Source: Porpolomopsis calyptriformis
Taxonomy: Eukaryota; Basidiomycota; Agaricomycetes; Agaricales; Hygrophoraceae
DNA: 64,000 nucleotides
Assembly (NCBI GenBank): GCA_951640195.1
Contig: OX621164.1
Coordinates: forward strand, 1,407,098-1,471,097
Reading direction: 5' to 3'
Position 1 is the first letter of the stretch; each line of letters starts with the position of its first letter. Under the pieces are notes generated by a model. The model had not been told where the DNA came from. It did not search any database and saw only the letters and a list, made by a program, of their open reading frames with translations. Positions 1-10,860 of this stretch are shown piece after piece. A program made the position numbers and the translations under genes.

Positions 1-1923
1 GCCAAGGGCACCTTTCTCCAAGTCTTTAATTATAGCAGCAACTTTTAATTTGAAGACACGTGAAACCAAGTCAGGTCTATCAGCAACAGTTTGCCTTGGA
101 AGCAGTTCAGCTTGTATTTCTGGCCAATTAGGATTGGCAGTAACAGTCATAAAGAGATCAGCACCCTTGAAATGATGATTAATAGCCAAAGCATCCTGAC
201 AATGCTGGACCATATTTCTACTACTTCTAGAAAAGCTAGAAGGGAGAATAGTACGCTGACCAAGATTATGACTCTCTACTTCAGGATTAGCTGCTACAGC
301 ATCAACCAAGCCTTTATAAACATCAGAGCGGATAGTGTTTTGATTATTTTTTAACCAGTTTAAGTGAGATTGTTCAGCAGCTGCCCAACAGTCAACAATA
401 AACTCCTGGAATAGTCTTCCAGCCTTGAAAATATGGTTAGACTCATTGAGTCTAGGATGAAGACGATAGGCAAAGTATTCAATCTGAGACATCTTAGTAT
501 GCTTTTTTCTAGTTACAATAGCTTGCCCCTCAGCAACAGGCTCTTCACCTAAAGGATGAGCTTCATTTCCCTCTCCAGGTGCATCATTTGTATCACTAAG
601 AGTCAGCTTTAAGCCTGGATGCCAACCAAGCTGCCCAGTGGGAAAGAGTAAGACAAAATGCAAGGAGTGATATAGAGGGCTAAGCTCATTAATCCTTTTA
701 AGACCACCACCTTGTCTCCAGAGTAGGATATCACGTACTTCTGTATTCTGGTCACCAGTACCTGGAAGAATAATAGCAATCTCTTTGACAGCAGCATTGG
801 GAAGATTATAATGTCACTGATCACATACACTATCAAATCTAAGAGCTATTTTGCAGTTTTCTTCTAGAGGAAGGTTTTTAGTCAACTCATAGGCTTGTTT
901 ATAGAGTTGGACAGAAGGATGTTTACGATAAAGCATATCCTGAAGGATCTGCATAGTAGCTCTATCCAAGTTTGAGTTACTCTGGTGACCTAAGTGATAA
1001 TTTAAAGCAAGGTCTGGGTCATAGATGTAGAGCTGTGAATATAATGGAGGCCTTCCATGAGGAGGAAGAAGAGAACTGGTAATATGGTGAAGTTCTCCAT
1101 GAAGTCGGTAAAGCCATGGGCCATGTCCATCATTAACAGACTTATCAAGCTGAAGGCATTTATAAGCATCTTGCCCTACAGAGGTGAAAGCCAAAGCAGA
1201 GTTGTAATTTCGGATCTTTTCAAGGAACCTTTTGGCACAGTCATCATCACCATAGTATAGCTGATATAGCTCTGGTGGCAAATCTTCAAGCTAGCCTAGT
1301 CTGATTTTACCACTAAAGCAGCACATACCAAACTTAGGAGTAACCAAAGAGGAATGTACTAATTTCTCAGCAACCCAATGTAATGCATGACAATCTGGAC
1401 ATAGAACATTCATAGGGCCTAAATTGTGAACCTCAATCTGGTTTTTGTTGAAAGGATGACATGCTATAGGCAGCCTTGGTTGTGGTAGTAAAGGTGGGAA
1501 ATTTATAGTCAAATCTTGTTGGTTCAAAGGAGGGGGAGGAGGTGGTGGTAGTGGTGGTAGTGGTGGTAATATAGGTTGTCCCTCATTGATATCCAAATTA
1601 AGCTGAAATTGACCAAAAACTCTTTGTAAAGGTCCTAGATCACTAATAGGTTGGATGGTTCTTCCTCTTCCTCTATTCCCCCCCCCAACCCTCACAGGTA
1701 TAGCAGCAAACTGTGAAGCAGTTGTTACAATAAATGGATCAGGTCCAACAGGTCCTATAGGTCTAGGATGGTGTTGTTGGTTAATAGGTAAAGCAATAGG
1801 AGCAATTGGACCATGCTGAGGCTGAGGCTGAGGAATATGACGCTGCTGAGGACTATCTAACTGACGCTGCTCTCGTTCTCCATGACGTGCAGCACTCCTA
1901 GGAGTCTGCTGATTGGTTTCCAT
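1..1923 (-). pseudogene. Helitron RepHel transposase, N-terminal part, two nonsense codons
   Basis: One reading frame runs from ATG at 1923 to the window edge. It has a Gln/Pro-rich N-terminus, a Cys/His motif region (LGPMNVLCPDCHALHW, CCFSGKIRLG), then the Helitron helicase-like N-terminal domain (LPPELYQLYYGDD, SALAFTSVGQD, PLYHSLHFVLLFPTGQLGWH, FAYRLHPRLNES, GRLFQEFIVDCWAAAEQ, TANPNWPEIQAELL). The catalytic HUH motif and the helicase would follow outside the window. The frame is interrupted only by TAG at 1291-1293 and TGA at 814-816, both explained by single C-to-T changes, and it is otherwise open. The family role is rolling-circle transposition. This copy cannot make full-length protein without readthrough. 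Confidence 0.85.
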
Positions 1924-2706
1924 AAGGAAAGAAAATAATCACAATCTAGGGGTCCCTGCACTGAGCTCTGCAGATCAAGCCAGCCCAGATGTGTATATTC
2001 AAGACTCTGAAATACAACACACACAACTCCTTTTTCCTAAAGGCAGGGTTTCAGAGATTTATGGCTCAGAGGGATTGATTGATCTGGCCAATAACTATCC
2101 AGACTCAACCAGGTACAGGACTATCTAGACTTGATATATGGAGCCCAAACCTACCCCAATTCGCACTTGTTTCTGGGCCACGTTTCCCCATGGTGAGGGT
2201 GCGCACACTTCTACAGATGGGGTATAAAACCCACAAAGTCACCCACTGAAGGGCAAACTCCAAGAGTTCGTTTTGGGATAGGTGGCTGTGTGTCTACTAC
2301 CCTACTTATGGCTTTCTGGCCTGTGACACGGGCACAGCACCCCGCCTACAACAATATGTACTAATGGGAGGGGGGGAAGGGGATGGGGGGTTGGCAGAGA
2401 GGAAAGTGTCGGAGGGTGATGGTGGTCAGAGTTAAACAATGATGCTGCAGACAATCCATGGAATGCTTAGTCAAATTGAATTGATTAGTCAGCTACATTC
2501 CTAATTCATATATTTACTTTTGTTTGATAAACATCGTTGGTAAAATGAACCAAACAAACAAACAACAGATCTTTGCTTAGTCATGTGCATGTAACAATGT
2601 GACATCAGTCACGCTTGACGAATCGATTGGTCACCTGACTACCTTCCTAATTCATATTTAACCCATATATATCCACTTTCTCACGGAGCTCTCTTAATAG
2701 TATAGA
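1..2706 (-). mobile_element. Helitron, 5' portion, running off the left edge
   Basis: On the minus strand the element begins with TC in TCTATACTATTAAGAGAGC (2706 down to 2688), which fits the classical Helitron 5' terminus TCTMTAYTA. The preceding host base is A, as expected for insertion between A and T. About 780 bp of non-coding leader (1924-2706) precede the transposase frame. The 3' hairpin and CTRR end would lie outside the window. The terminus lies only 65 bp downstream of the stop codon of an older helicase fragment. The terminus is seen; the insertion mode is established for the superfamily. Confidence 0.75.
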
Positions 2707-2770
2707 TACTGGGAACAACCAAACTGGGTAAGTCTAGTTCTGTGATGTTTTGGTCTAGTGGTTTAGACTG

Positions 2771-2987
2771 TCACCAAGAGGCACATGTTCCCAGTGCAAC
2801 TCTTAACAACATACCATTATTGAATTCTTGTAATAAACAAACATTAGCTCTTCCATGTGTGTGCAATAAAGCAATGTATGTGTTGAAAGCTGTGAGTTCT
2901 CCTTTTGGAGGTTGAGTGATGTCAACTAATATATTATCAATGGTTTGTCCTTGCACATGGAAATCAGTGAAAGTGTATGCTGATGTG
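2771..2987 (-). pseudogene. Helitron/Pif1-type helicase, C-terminal fragment (distal half)
   Basis: The minus-strand frame reads SAYTFTDFHVQGQTIDNILVD followed by FNTYIALLHTHGRANVCLLQ. This is the motif V/VI end of the SF1B Pif1-like helicase found in Helitrons (family form AYAFTDYRSQGQTI and LYVALSRSxGRxTIRLL). The conserved SRS is degenerated to LHT. It ends at a TGA at 2771-2773. The upstream half lies at 17154-17319, because LTR element A inserted between them. After removing A and one copy of its target duplication the frame joins exactly (QIPI then TSAYTFTDF). Confidence 0.8.
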
Positions 2988-2992
2988 ATTGG

Positions 2993-3382
2993 TGTCACGG
3001 ACGTAATTTTTCCATTCCTTCTCTATGTTAGTCATCGTTGATTAGTCGGATCTGTCTTATCTTTGCTTGGGATTCCCCATGATTCCATATCTTTTCATTT
3101 ATCCTAGATAGGATAGATTTCATTTCCGACAAGTATGTTTCATCTCTTCACATGCTCTGAGTCTCTTATCATGCTTATCTTTACTCATCGCATGTATTCC
3201 TCGTGTAGATACTGACTCATCTGCAGTAGCGTAGTTAGTATATAAACTCCTAGTTAGTCGTACTCAGACTTTAAGTCTGATTCCTCATTAGCAACCCAAT
3301 AACTAGGACTTGAGACATTATCATCGTCTTGGGACAGAGCTCTTCGAAGTAAAACCATCTCATCGGCAACCAGTTTATAACA
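2993..3382 (+). repeat. 5' LTR of element A
   Basis: 390 bp, TG...CA termini. TATATAAA at 3239-3246 and a TGACTCA site at 3213-3219 mark the promoter. 34 nt after the TATA start lies AAGTCTGATTC (3273-3283), the complement of GAATCAGACTT just inside the LTR (3384-3394), the presumed self-priming site. It differs from the 3' LTR at nine bases in seven places, with no indels, all explained by decay of ancestral CpG. Confidence 0.93.
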
Positions 3383-3422
3383 AGAATCAGACTTCCTTCT
3401 TGCTCTCTCCCACTCTACTTGA

Positions 3423-3544
3423 TCCACCTTTACTTTCACACTGGACAATGACGACGAGGACCTCTATGATCCCTCTGAGCAGAATCCTCTCTCTCAATCA
3501 CTTTACTCACAAACTCGAATCTTCCCAGACCCGAACAAGGAAGC
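3423..3544 (+). pseudogene. Element A gag, N-terminal piece
   Basis: The frame reads LDNDDEDLYDPSEQNPLSQ and continues into 10861 onward after removal of element B plus one target-duplication copy. No in-frame ATG is visible between the LTR and this segment (TGA at 3420-3422), so the true start is unresolved; a spliced or non-AUG start is possible. The equivalent acidic N-terminus exists in element B (DNSDIEEHYEDPLSRS). Confidence 0.6.
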
Positions 3545-3955
3545 TGTTATAAACCGGTTGTTCGGAACGCGTTTTACTTCGGGTGTTCTGTCCCAAGAGA
3601 TATAGAGGATGGTTCCAAGTCCTTGTTATGAGTAGGCTAACGAGGAATCAGACTTAAGGTCTGATACGTACAGAAGTACTCTTTATATACTGACTACTTA
3701 TCTGTGTGAGTCAGTGCGACATAACATGAGGTAGAGATAAGGATGAGTTATCGTGATCGATGACGAATCATAAAGGGGTTGAAACATAACGGAAATGAAG
3801 TGTGTCCGCATATGGGTAAAGTAGTGGGGAATCCCTGGGGAATCCCGGAGAAAGGTAATGGGGAATCCCGATAACAAATGGGGGGAATCCCAAGATAAGA
3901 GATAGGTTTGCATATGATAAGATAAAGAAAATGAAGGAAAATTACGACCGTGACA
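3545..3955 (-). repeat. LTR of element B (left, minus orientation)
   Basis: 411 bp. Read on the minus strand it runs TGTCACGG...TTATAACA. It is nearly identical to copies 7397-7807 (+) and 10445-10855 (-), differing from the latter at about four bases. Its inner border abuts RT sequence (GATTC) rather than gag, which is the internal target-site junction. Confidence 0.93.
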
Positions 3956-6456
3956 GATTCAACAACGTCAGGATCAAGGAAGGCGACGAATGGAAAGCTG
4001 CTTTCATCACTAAAGCAGGCGCCTTCGAACCTACCGTCATGTTCTTTGGTTTGCGGAACTCACCAGCCACCTTTCAATGGATGATCGACACAAGATTCAA
4101 AGAAGTCCTGGACTCTGGAAATGTTTTCATCTATATCGATGACGTGCTTGTTTGTGGAGATGATTTACAGGAATTGCGACACTGGACCTTCAAGACTCTA
4201 AATATCATGAAGAAACACAGACTCTCGTGTAAACCCGTCAAGTGCCAGTTCAAGAAGGAAGAAGTCATTTATCTCGGAGTCGTCTTATCCAAAGGGCGAA
4301 TCACCACCAACCTGAAGAAAGTCAACGCTATCATGTCTTGGCCTATTCCAGAAACGGTGAAACAACTCCAATCCTTCTTGGGCAGTGCGAACTTTTGGCG
4401 GAGATATATCAAGGATTTCTCCAGAATTGCTACCCCTCTCTATGAACTCTTGCACAATGAAACTGTGTGGGAATGGACTCCTCGAAGACAAGAAGCCTTC
4501 GACAACATCAAGTCCCTTTTAACGAACGCGCCCGTCCTTCATATTCCTGATCGCGATCTCCCCTATTGCTTAGAAACCGATGCCTCTATCATTGGAATCG
4601 CGGGAATACTCTCCCAACTTCATGACGGACATTGGAAACCTGTCGGCTATCACTCAAGATCTACCTCTCCTGCCGAAAAGAACTACCCTACCCACGATCT
4701 AGAACTCCTGGCAATCATTGATTCCTTTAAACAATGGCGTCATCTCCTCGAAGGAGCGAGACACGATATTCTCATCAGGATGGACAGTTTGGCCTTGCGA
4801 TACTTTTCAAAGAATCTTCGCCTATCAAATCGCCAAACTCGTTGGTCTGAGTATCTGTCCAGATTCGGATTCAGGATTGAATACGTTCCAGGGAGGAAGA
4901 ACAAGGCCGACGGCCTGTCTAGGCGCCCGGATTACTTACCTGGCATCGAAGCCGACGTGGAGAACGAAGTTCTGATCGCGCGCGACCGATGGATAAATTC
5001 AATTGTCAAGTTGTCGAATTCAAGCTTTCTCTCTAGATTACGCTTCAAAATCCCACTCCCACAGAAGATCCAAGATAAACTCGAGGATGCCTCACTCGCT
5101 TGGACCCAAGCTGATGGGCTTGTACGCGATGTTGAAGGTTGGATAATAGTGCCGGAGGAAGTATCTTTGCGCACAGATATTATACGACTGTCCCACGCCT
5201 ACCCCCACGCTGGCCACCCTGGCATTGAGAAGACGAAGGAACTCGTCCTTCGTAACTTTATTTGGGATGGTGCCTTACAAGACATCACCAACTATGTTCG
5301 ATCCTGCCCCGCTTGTCAACAAAACAAGAACTTCCCCTCGAAGCCGTCAGGACTACTCCAACCCATACCCCCCTCTACGGAACCATGGAAGGAAATTACC
5401 GTCAATCTCATTGTCGAACTCCCCAAGTCACAAGGCTATGATGCTGTAATGGTTGTTGTCGATCGTTTCACTAAACGTGCTCATTTCATTCCGACAACTT
5501 CTAATCTTTCATCAGAAGGTGCTGCAAAACTCTTTCGGAATCACATCTGGAAACATCATGGATGGCCCCAAAAGGTTATATCCGATCGTGGAGTGCAATT
5601 TGCGTCCAAATTCACAGAAGCCCTCAATAACTCCTTAGGAATCATCTCCGGTCTCTCCACTGCGTATCATCCTCAAACAGATGGTCAAACGGAACGCACC
5701 AATCAAGAACTCGAAGTTTACTTGCGTTTCTATACCAACTTCATGCAGGATGACTGGTCAGAATGGCTTGCTTCTGCGGAATTTGCCTACAATAATCGGC
5801 AACACTCTACCACTTCACAATCACCGTTCTATATGGAATACGGACGTCATCCTCACCTTCCCACAATCATTCCGGATCAAAGCAATGTGCCCGCAGCAAA
5901 TACCTTCCACGAACGTCTTACACGTGCGCAGCAAAACGCCGAACGATCCTTATCAAAGACAACGGAGTCAATGAAGAAATACGCCGATCGTAAACGGAAA
6001 CCTTCACCCTCCTACAAAGAAGGAGATCTAGTCTGGTTGGACACCAAGAATATCAAGACGACACGACCCTCAAAGAAACTTGACAATCGACGGACCGGAC
6101 CATTCAAGGTCTTGAAAAAGATATCAGACCTTGCTTATCTGATCGACATTCCCGGAACATGGAGACTACACCCAGTCTTTCACGTTTCACTCCTGAGACC
6201 CAACGTCGGAAATGAATTACTCCACCCTGATGTCATCGACACATCATGGCCTCCCCCTGATCTGATCGAAAACGAAGAAGAATACGAGGTTGAATCTATA
6301 CTGCAACATTCCGGAGCTAAATGACACCGAAAATATTTGGTCAAATGGAAAGGCTATCCGATCGAAGAAGCCACTTGGGAAGATCGATCGAACATTTTAC
6401 GACACGCCAAGGAAATTGTGAAGACGTATGAAGACTCAATTCAAACGGCGACTTGA
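3956..6456 (+). pseudogene. Element B pol, C-terminal half (RT-RNase H-integrase-chromodomain)
   Basis: The frame starts inside RT ([12 protein letters not shown]) directly at the LTR border. It contains the RT catalytic YIDDVLV, the RNase H region (LETDASIIGIAGILSQ, DSLALRYF), the integrase zinc finger (HAGHPGIEKT...CPACQQNK), the DDE core (DRFTKRAHF, SDRGVQFASKF, TDGQTERTNQE) and a C-terminal chromodomain (YEVESILQ...YLVKWKGYPIEEATWE). One TGA at 6322-6324 lies within the chromodomain, where element A has CGA, so it is a nonsense change. Otherwise the frame is open for about 797 codons, indicating a young copy. Confidence 0.93.
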
Positions 6457-6623
6457 TTCTATTCATTCGTTTGTCATCATCTCGTCTGCCAAGAATTGAC
6501 CTCTATTTTTAGAACCACTCCTTATAAACTGCCGGACGTCTCTACTTCCCTTCACAATTCAAATTACGCGCCCCTCAACAACGACTCAAGACCGCTAAGC
6601 CAAAACACCATAACAACTTTACC

Positions 6624-7361
6624 ATGCCCACTACACGGTCTACACGATCCCCCTCTCCTCAAGTCGCCATCTGACGTTCTGGACGAATCCCCTTGTCCGC
6701 CATTCGCTCCCCCACTCCTGGCCCCTCCACCTCTGCTTCCTCTGCTCGACAACTACGTCGACAAGCTCGCGCACGCGCGGAAGACTTCTACACCATTCAG
6801 ACCCCTCCCCCCAAAGATCCCGCCATCACCATCTCCCGCCTCACGGTTCACAGCAACAGCGTCAGCAATTGGAACCATGAACTTCGTCAAGAACGCGAAG
6901 TTCTACAATCTGAACTCAAGGCGTCAGAGAAAAGCGCATTATTTTGGAAGAATCACTGGGATGAAAGTGAGTTGAAAGTTTGGGAGCTCCAACGTCAGAA
7001 GAAGCGAACGTGGGTCGATTGCTACGACATCACCACCCGCGCCATCATCATCAAGCTCGTAGAAGAAAGTCGTCGGTCTGAACGGCTCACCAGGGAGGAT
7101 TTCCTCCGAACCCAACGAGACCTTGCGACGACGGAGACTCTAATCGAGTACAGGAGAACGGTCGAATACCCTATCAACGTCGACCTAGAATACCTGATCG
7201 ACGACGACGATGTCGCTACAGTGTGAGCCCCCTCCCCCATTGAAGCGACTTCGGAAGCCGAACCCGCTGCTTCCCCCTCGGTGGCCGTCGAGGCCCCTGC
7301 CACCGAGGAAATCCCGACTCAGGCCTTGGAAGACGAAACAACCGACACCGCCCAAGTTTGA
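6624..7361 (+). pseudogene. Element B ORF3, coiled-coil protein downstream of pol
   Basis: A 245-codon frame lies between pol and the LTR. It has a Ser/Pro/Arg-rich N-terminus, a conserved block (DPAITISRLTVHSNSVSNWN), a heptad-rich charged segment likely to form a coiled coil (RQEREVLQSELKASEKS, WELQRQKKR) and an acidic C-terminus. Two TGA codons (6672-6674 and 7224-7226) replace CGA found in element A. The same ORF is conserved in A (15984-16724). I recognise no family. It is not part of gag or pol, and its function is unknown. Confidence 0.75.
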
Positions 7362-7396
7362 AATTCGGGACGAATTTCTTTAAAAGCCGAGGTGTA

Positions 7397-7807
7397 TGTC
7401 ACAGTCATAATTTTCCTTCATTTTCTTTATCTTATCGTATGCAAACCTATCTCTTATCTTGGGATTCCCCCCATTTGTTATCGGGATTCCCCATTACCTT
7501 TCTCCGGGATTCCCCAGGGATTCCCCACTACTTTACCCATATGCGGACACACTTCATTTCCGTTATGTTTCAACCCCTTTATGATTCGTCATCGATCACG
7601 ATAACTCATCCTTATCTCTACCTCATGTTATGTCGCACTGACTCACACAGATAAGTAGTCAGTATATAAAGAGTACTTCTGTACGTATCAGACCTTAAGT
7701 CTGATTCCTCGTTAGCCTACTCATAACAAGGACTTGGAACCATCCTCTATATCTCTTGGGACAGAACACCTGAAGTAAAACGCATTCTGAACAACCGGTT
7801 TATAACA
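7397..7807 (+). repeat. LTR of element B (middle, plus orientation)
   Basis: 411 bp. TGACTCA 7639-7645, TATATAAA 7663-7670, and AAGTCTGATTC 7697-7707 exactly 34 nt after the TATA start. The outer end (TTATAACA at 7807) joins inverted RT sequence beginning GAATC, the internal target duplication. Confidence 0.93.
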
Positions 7808-8863
7808 GAATCCCCTTCGGATATCCATGACTGTGAATAGAGAAGCTGTTAGAAGTTTAGGTCGTTGGAGTATTTGATGAAGAAGAGGAAGGGGATAATG
7901 ATCAGGAACCGTGTGTTCGTTGAGGTAGCGATAATCCTTGATAGGGCGTAAGCCAGCGTTCTTACCTTTAGCATTCACTTCTTCGGCTTTCTTTCCAAAG
8001 AAGAACGGAGAGACTTGTTTCGATTTGGAAATTCGTATTCATCCAGTAGATAAGTTTTCGTCGATGAACTTGTGTAAGTGATCCATCTCAAGAGGGGACA
8101 TTGCGTATTTCACGCCTTTGACTGGCCTGAAGGTCTCATCCAGTTCTATGGCGTGGTCGAATTCCGAATGCGGTGGAAGGCGGTCGAAGGATTCTTTGGC
8201 AAAGACACTAGAATAGTCTTTCCAGTATACCTCCGGTACAAACTTTCGCATATCTTCTTCCACCGTGCTGGCTCGGGATTCATCCGACTTCGATACGCGT
8301 CGATTCATGGCCAGCGTGACTGATTCCATTCCCAGTGACTCCACATCTTTCGCTATCCATCGTGGTAGAGGGAAATCTTTGCTATCCAGAGCCAGTGTTG
8401 CCTCTTTCCAATCGATGTTGGGGTTGTGCTTTTTGAGCCATGGGAAGCCGAGGATAATATCCATCTTAGATCCGAGATCAGTCACTTCCAATCGGATCCG
8501 TTCATTGTGTCCTCCAGGAGCCTCTAACCAAATATCAATATCGTTCTCGATGGGTCCACCTCGGTTTTCAGATCCATCGGCATTCCGTACGGGGATTGGG
8601 GTTTCCAATTGTGTTAAAGTAAAATTGTGGCGAGCTGCGAAAGATTCGTCCACGAAATTTCCAGAGGCTCCACTATCAACCAGAGCAGTGGCCGGGACAC
8701 GTCGACCAGTGTCGGTAGCTTCAATCCAAACGTCCAAAATGAGTCCGAGATTGCCTTCTTCAAGAGTACCAAGAATTCGAAATAGATTGCATGGAGTGGT
8801 GGTACATTCTTGAGTAGATACGTCCGTAACGGTAGGCGAAGCGTTCGGACTCTTTAAAAACCC
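7808..8863 (-). pseudogene. Element B pol, N-terminal half (protease and start of RT)
   Basis: The minus-strand frame is -1 relative to gag and begins at slippery GGGTTTT (8863-8857). It contains the retropepsin-like aspartic protease (ALVDSGASGNFVDESF, then ILGFPWLKKHNP), the RT N-terminal linker (DRLPPHSEFDHAIELDE) and the RT fingers (RPIKDYRYLNEHTVPDHYPL, FTVMDIRRG). A single TGA at about 8038 interrupts the frame after ENLSTG. It stops at the junction with the LTR at 7807. The missing RT remainder is at 3956 on the opposite strand. Confidence 0.9.
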
Positions 8864-10430
8864 TGTTCTTTCAGTTCCTTGACGAGGTGAGCTTTTCTCT
8901 CCTTCGGCCAGCGATCGATCCCGCAGTTGTCCACCACTCGAATAGTTTCCTCCGTAGTAGCTGGGGAAACCACCTCGTCGACTCGTTCCATCTCGATTCC
9001 TCGAATATTTCGTCCTTGACCTTGCCCTGTGGTTGGTCTTCCTCGTCGTTGTCCGGCAGGGGCACTACTCGATGGACGCGCTGTCGGAGAAGAGGCGAGA
9101 GGGGAATTTGGACACTTGTTCGCCCAATGACCTGACTCTCCGCAGTGATAGCAGTTGCCTCGCGGAACGCGCGATATTGATGATGAGGAAGGTGTCTCCT
9201 GTTTGATAGGAGCAGAGGAGGGAGTTCAGGTCGTCGTTCGAGCCACAGTCTCCCTGGGAGCATAGTAGTTACTCCGGGGAGCGGCACGATGCTCAAGTGC
9301 AAGCTCGAGACGTTGTCGATCGAAGACGGAAGCTTTCCGCTTCCAAGCGTTAAGGGTGGCGGGGATGGGATCAAGGGCATAGATCTTTTCGAGAATTCCG
9401 GGATTGAGGCCGTTCCGGTAGAAAACTTTGAGGGTGTCGTCGTTGAATCCAGTTTCGTCCGCGAGAGCTCCGAATCGTACGTTATAATTGTCCACAGTGG
9501 AAAGTCCTTGGGTTACCTTTTGAATTTTGACTTGCGCTGTCGCTCTCGCATCAACGTCTCCAAAGCACTCCTCGAGCTCTTCCATGAAATCCTCGTAATC
9601 GGCTCTGATCCACTGAGCACGTTTGAACTCTTGGGTCTGTTGTCGGGCCCATGACTGGGCGACACCAATCTTCATAAACGACAAGACATAAGTAATTTTC
9701 TGTCTGTCGGACCATTGGCTGTCGTCAAGGACTAGACGACAAGCTTGGATGAAGTTGAGACATTTAGCAGCAGACCCGTCGTATTCATCGGGTTTGGCGA
9801 TCTTGATGGAGGGGGGAGCAGGTTGTTGAGGCAAAGGAGGCTGTTGGGGTTGTAGAGGAGGTTGGGGTTGTTGTTGCTGGAGCTGGGTAATTAGCTGTTG
9901 TTGTTGGGTGATGGTTTGTTCGAGTTGGCGAACAGTGGCCACCAAGGTCGCAATATCAATGGTGGGGGGGTTGGTGGGGGCGTTAGCGGATGTTCCTGAC
10001 ATATTGGTAGATGTCGGTTGTTGTGGAGTTGTTGGAGCTGTTGGTGTTGGTGTGGGTGTCGCAGAGGAAAGTTGGGAGTAGAGGGAACCATATCGTCCTG
10101 GTGGGGTAGCAGTTCGTTGATGAACTGGTCTCGTTGCTGGTGCTGAAGATGAAGTGAAGAGTCCTCTTGTTCTCAATCGAGTCCGTGGTCCTAGAGAGGC
10201 AGGAGCAGGGGTAGGAGTAGTTAACGTTTCTTCAAGAACTGAAGAAAAGGATGGTTCTTGGTCCCGAATTGTAGCTGAGAAAGTCGATCTTGAAAGGGGG
10301 TCTTCGTAATGTTCTTCAATGTCTGAGTTGTCGGTAGAAGCCAGGATGGGGGTAGGTAAGGGGCAAAGAGGTGATGTCGATGATCACAGTGATGGGGATG
10401 TTTGGATAAGCAGGTGGGAGAGAACCAGAA
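8854..10430 (-). pseudogene. Element B gag
   Basis: Minus-strand gag. An acidic N-terminus is followed by a Gln/Pro-rich stretch (about 9830-9900), the Ty3-type capsid region (KPDEYDGSAAKCLNFIQACR, FMKIGVAQSWARQQ, YNVRFGALADETGFND) and one zinc knuckle (CYHCGESGHWANKC). A TGA at 9228-9226 (CGA in origin) breaks the frame before the knuckle. The frame ends CAG GGT TTT TAA at 8865-8854, with GGGTTTT as the -1 shift site into protease. No ATG is obvious near the 5' end, so the start is unresolved. Confidence 0.85.
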
Positions 10431-10444
10431 GGAAGTCTGATTCT

Positions 10445-10855
10445 TGTTATAAACCGGTTGTTCGGAACGCATTTTACTTCGGGTGTTCTGTCCCAAGAGA
10501 TATAGAGGATGGTTCCAAGTCCTTGTTATGAGTAGGCTAACGAGGAATCAGACTTAAGGTCTGATACGTACAGAAGTACTCTTTATATACTGACTACTTA
10601 TCTGTGTGAGTCAGTGCGACATAACATGAGGTAGAGATAAGGATGAGTCATTGTGATCGATGACGAATCATAAAGGGGTTGAAACATAACGGAAATGAAG
10701 TGTGTCCGCATATGGGTAAAGTAGTGGGGAATCCCTAGGGAATCCCGGAGAAAGGTAATGGGGAATCCCGATAACAAATGGGGGGAATCCCAAGATAAGA
10801 GATAGGTTTGCATATGATAAGATAAAGAAAATGAAGGAAAATTACGACCGTGACA
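10445..10855 (-). repeat. LTR of element B (right, minus orientation; 5' LTR for gag)
   Basis: 411 bp. Directly inside it on the minus strand lies AGAATCAGACTTCC (10444-10431), the self-priming site complementary to AAGTCTGATTC of the LTR. The outer flank is GAAGC (10856-10860), matching 3540-3544. Confidence 0.93.
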
Positions 10856-10860
10856 GAAGC

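Larger units (their letters stand above)
3545..10855. mobile_element. Gypsy element B, inverted self-integration product
   Basis: It is flanked by host target duplication GAAGC (3540-3544, 10856-10860) and by two LTRs in minus orientation (3545-3955, 10445-10855). Inside, the C-half of pol plus ORF3 plus a third LTR run on the plus strand (3956-7807), and the N-half of pol plus gag run on the minus strand (7808 to about 10430). The break is inside RT, and both sides carry the same 5 bp: GATTC at 3956-3960 and its complement GAATC at 7808-7812. This layout is expected when both cDNA ends attack the element's own RT gene in inverted configuration. Confidence 0.88.

Noticed and set aside
814..1281. 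Separate genes for the three minus-strand Helitron ORFs.
   Set aside because: They share one frame, separated only by single nonsense codons (TAG 1291, TGA 814), and together follow the RepHel domain order.
2745..2800. tRNA-like stretch (GGTCTAGTGGTTTAGAC resembling a D-arm/A box).
   Set aside because: No acceptor or anticodon stem can be drawn, the B box is poor, and it overlaps helicase codons. The self-complementary part is better seen as a hairpin near a Helitron end.
6624..7361. Envelope gene after pol in element B.
   Set aside because: No signal peptide, transmembrane segment or cysteine pattern; charged coiled coil and low-complexity sequence only.
3545..10855. Two separate elements lying head to tail instead of one self-integrated element.
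   Set aside because: The RT halves complement each other exactly at GATTC, no overlapping or missing pol segment remains, and a single outer duplication GAAGC encloses all.
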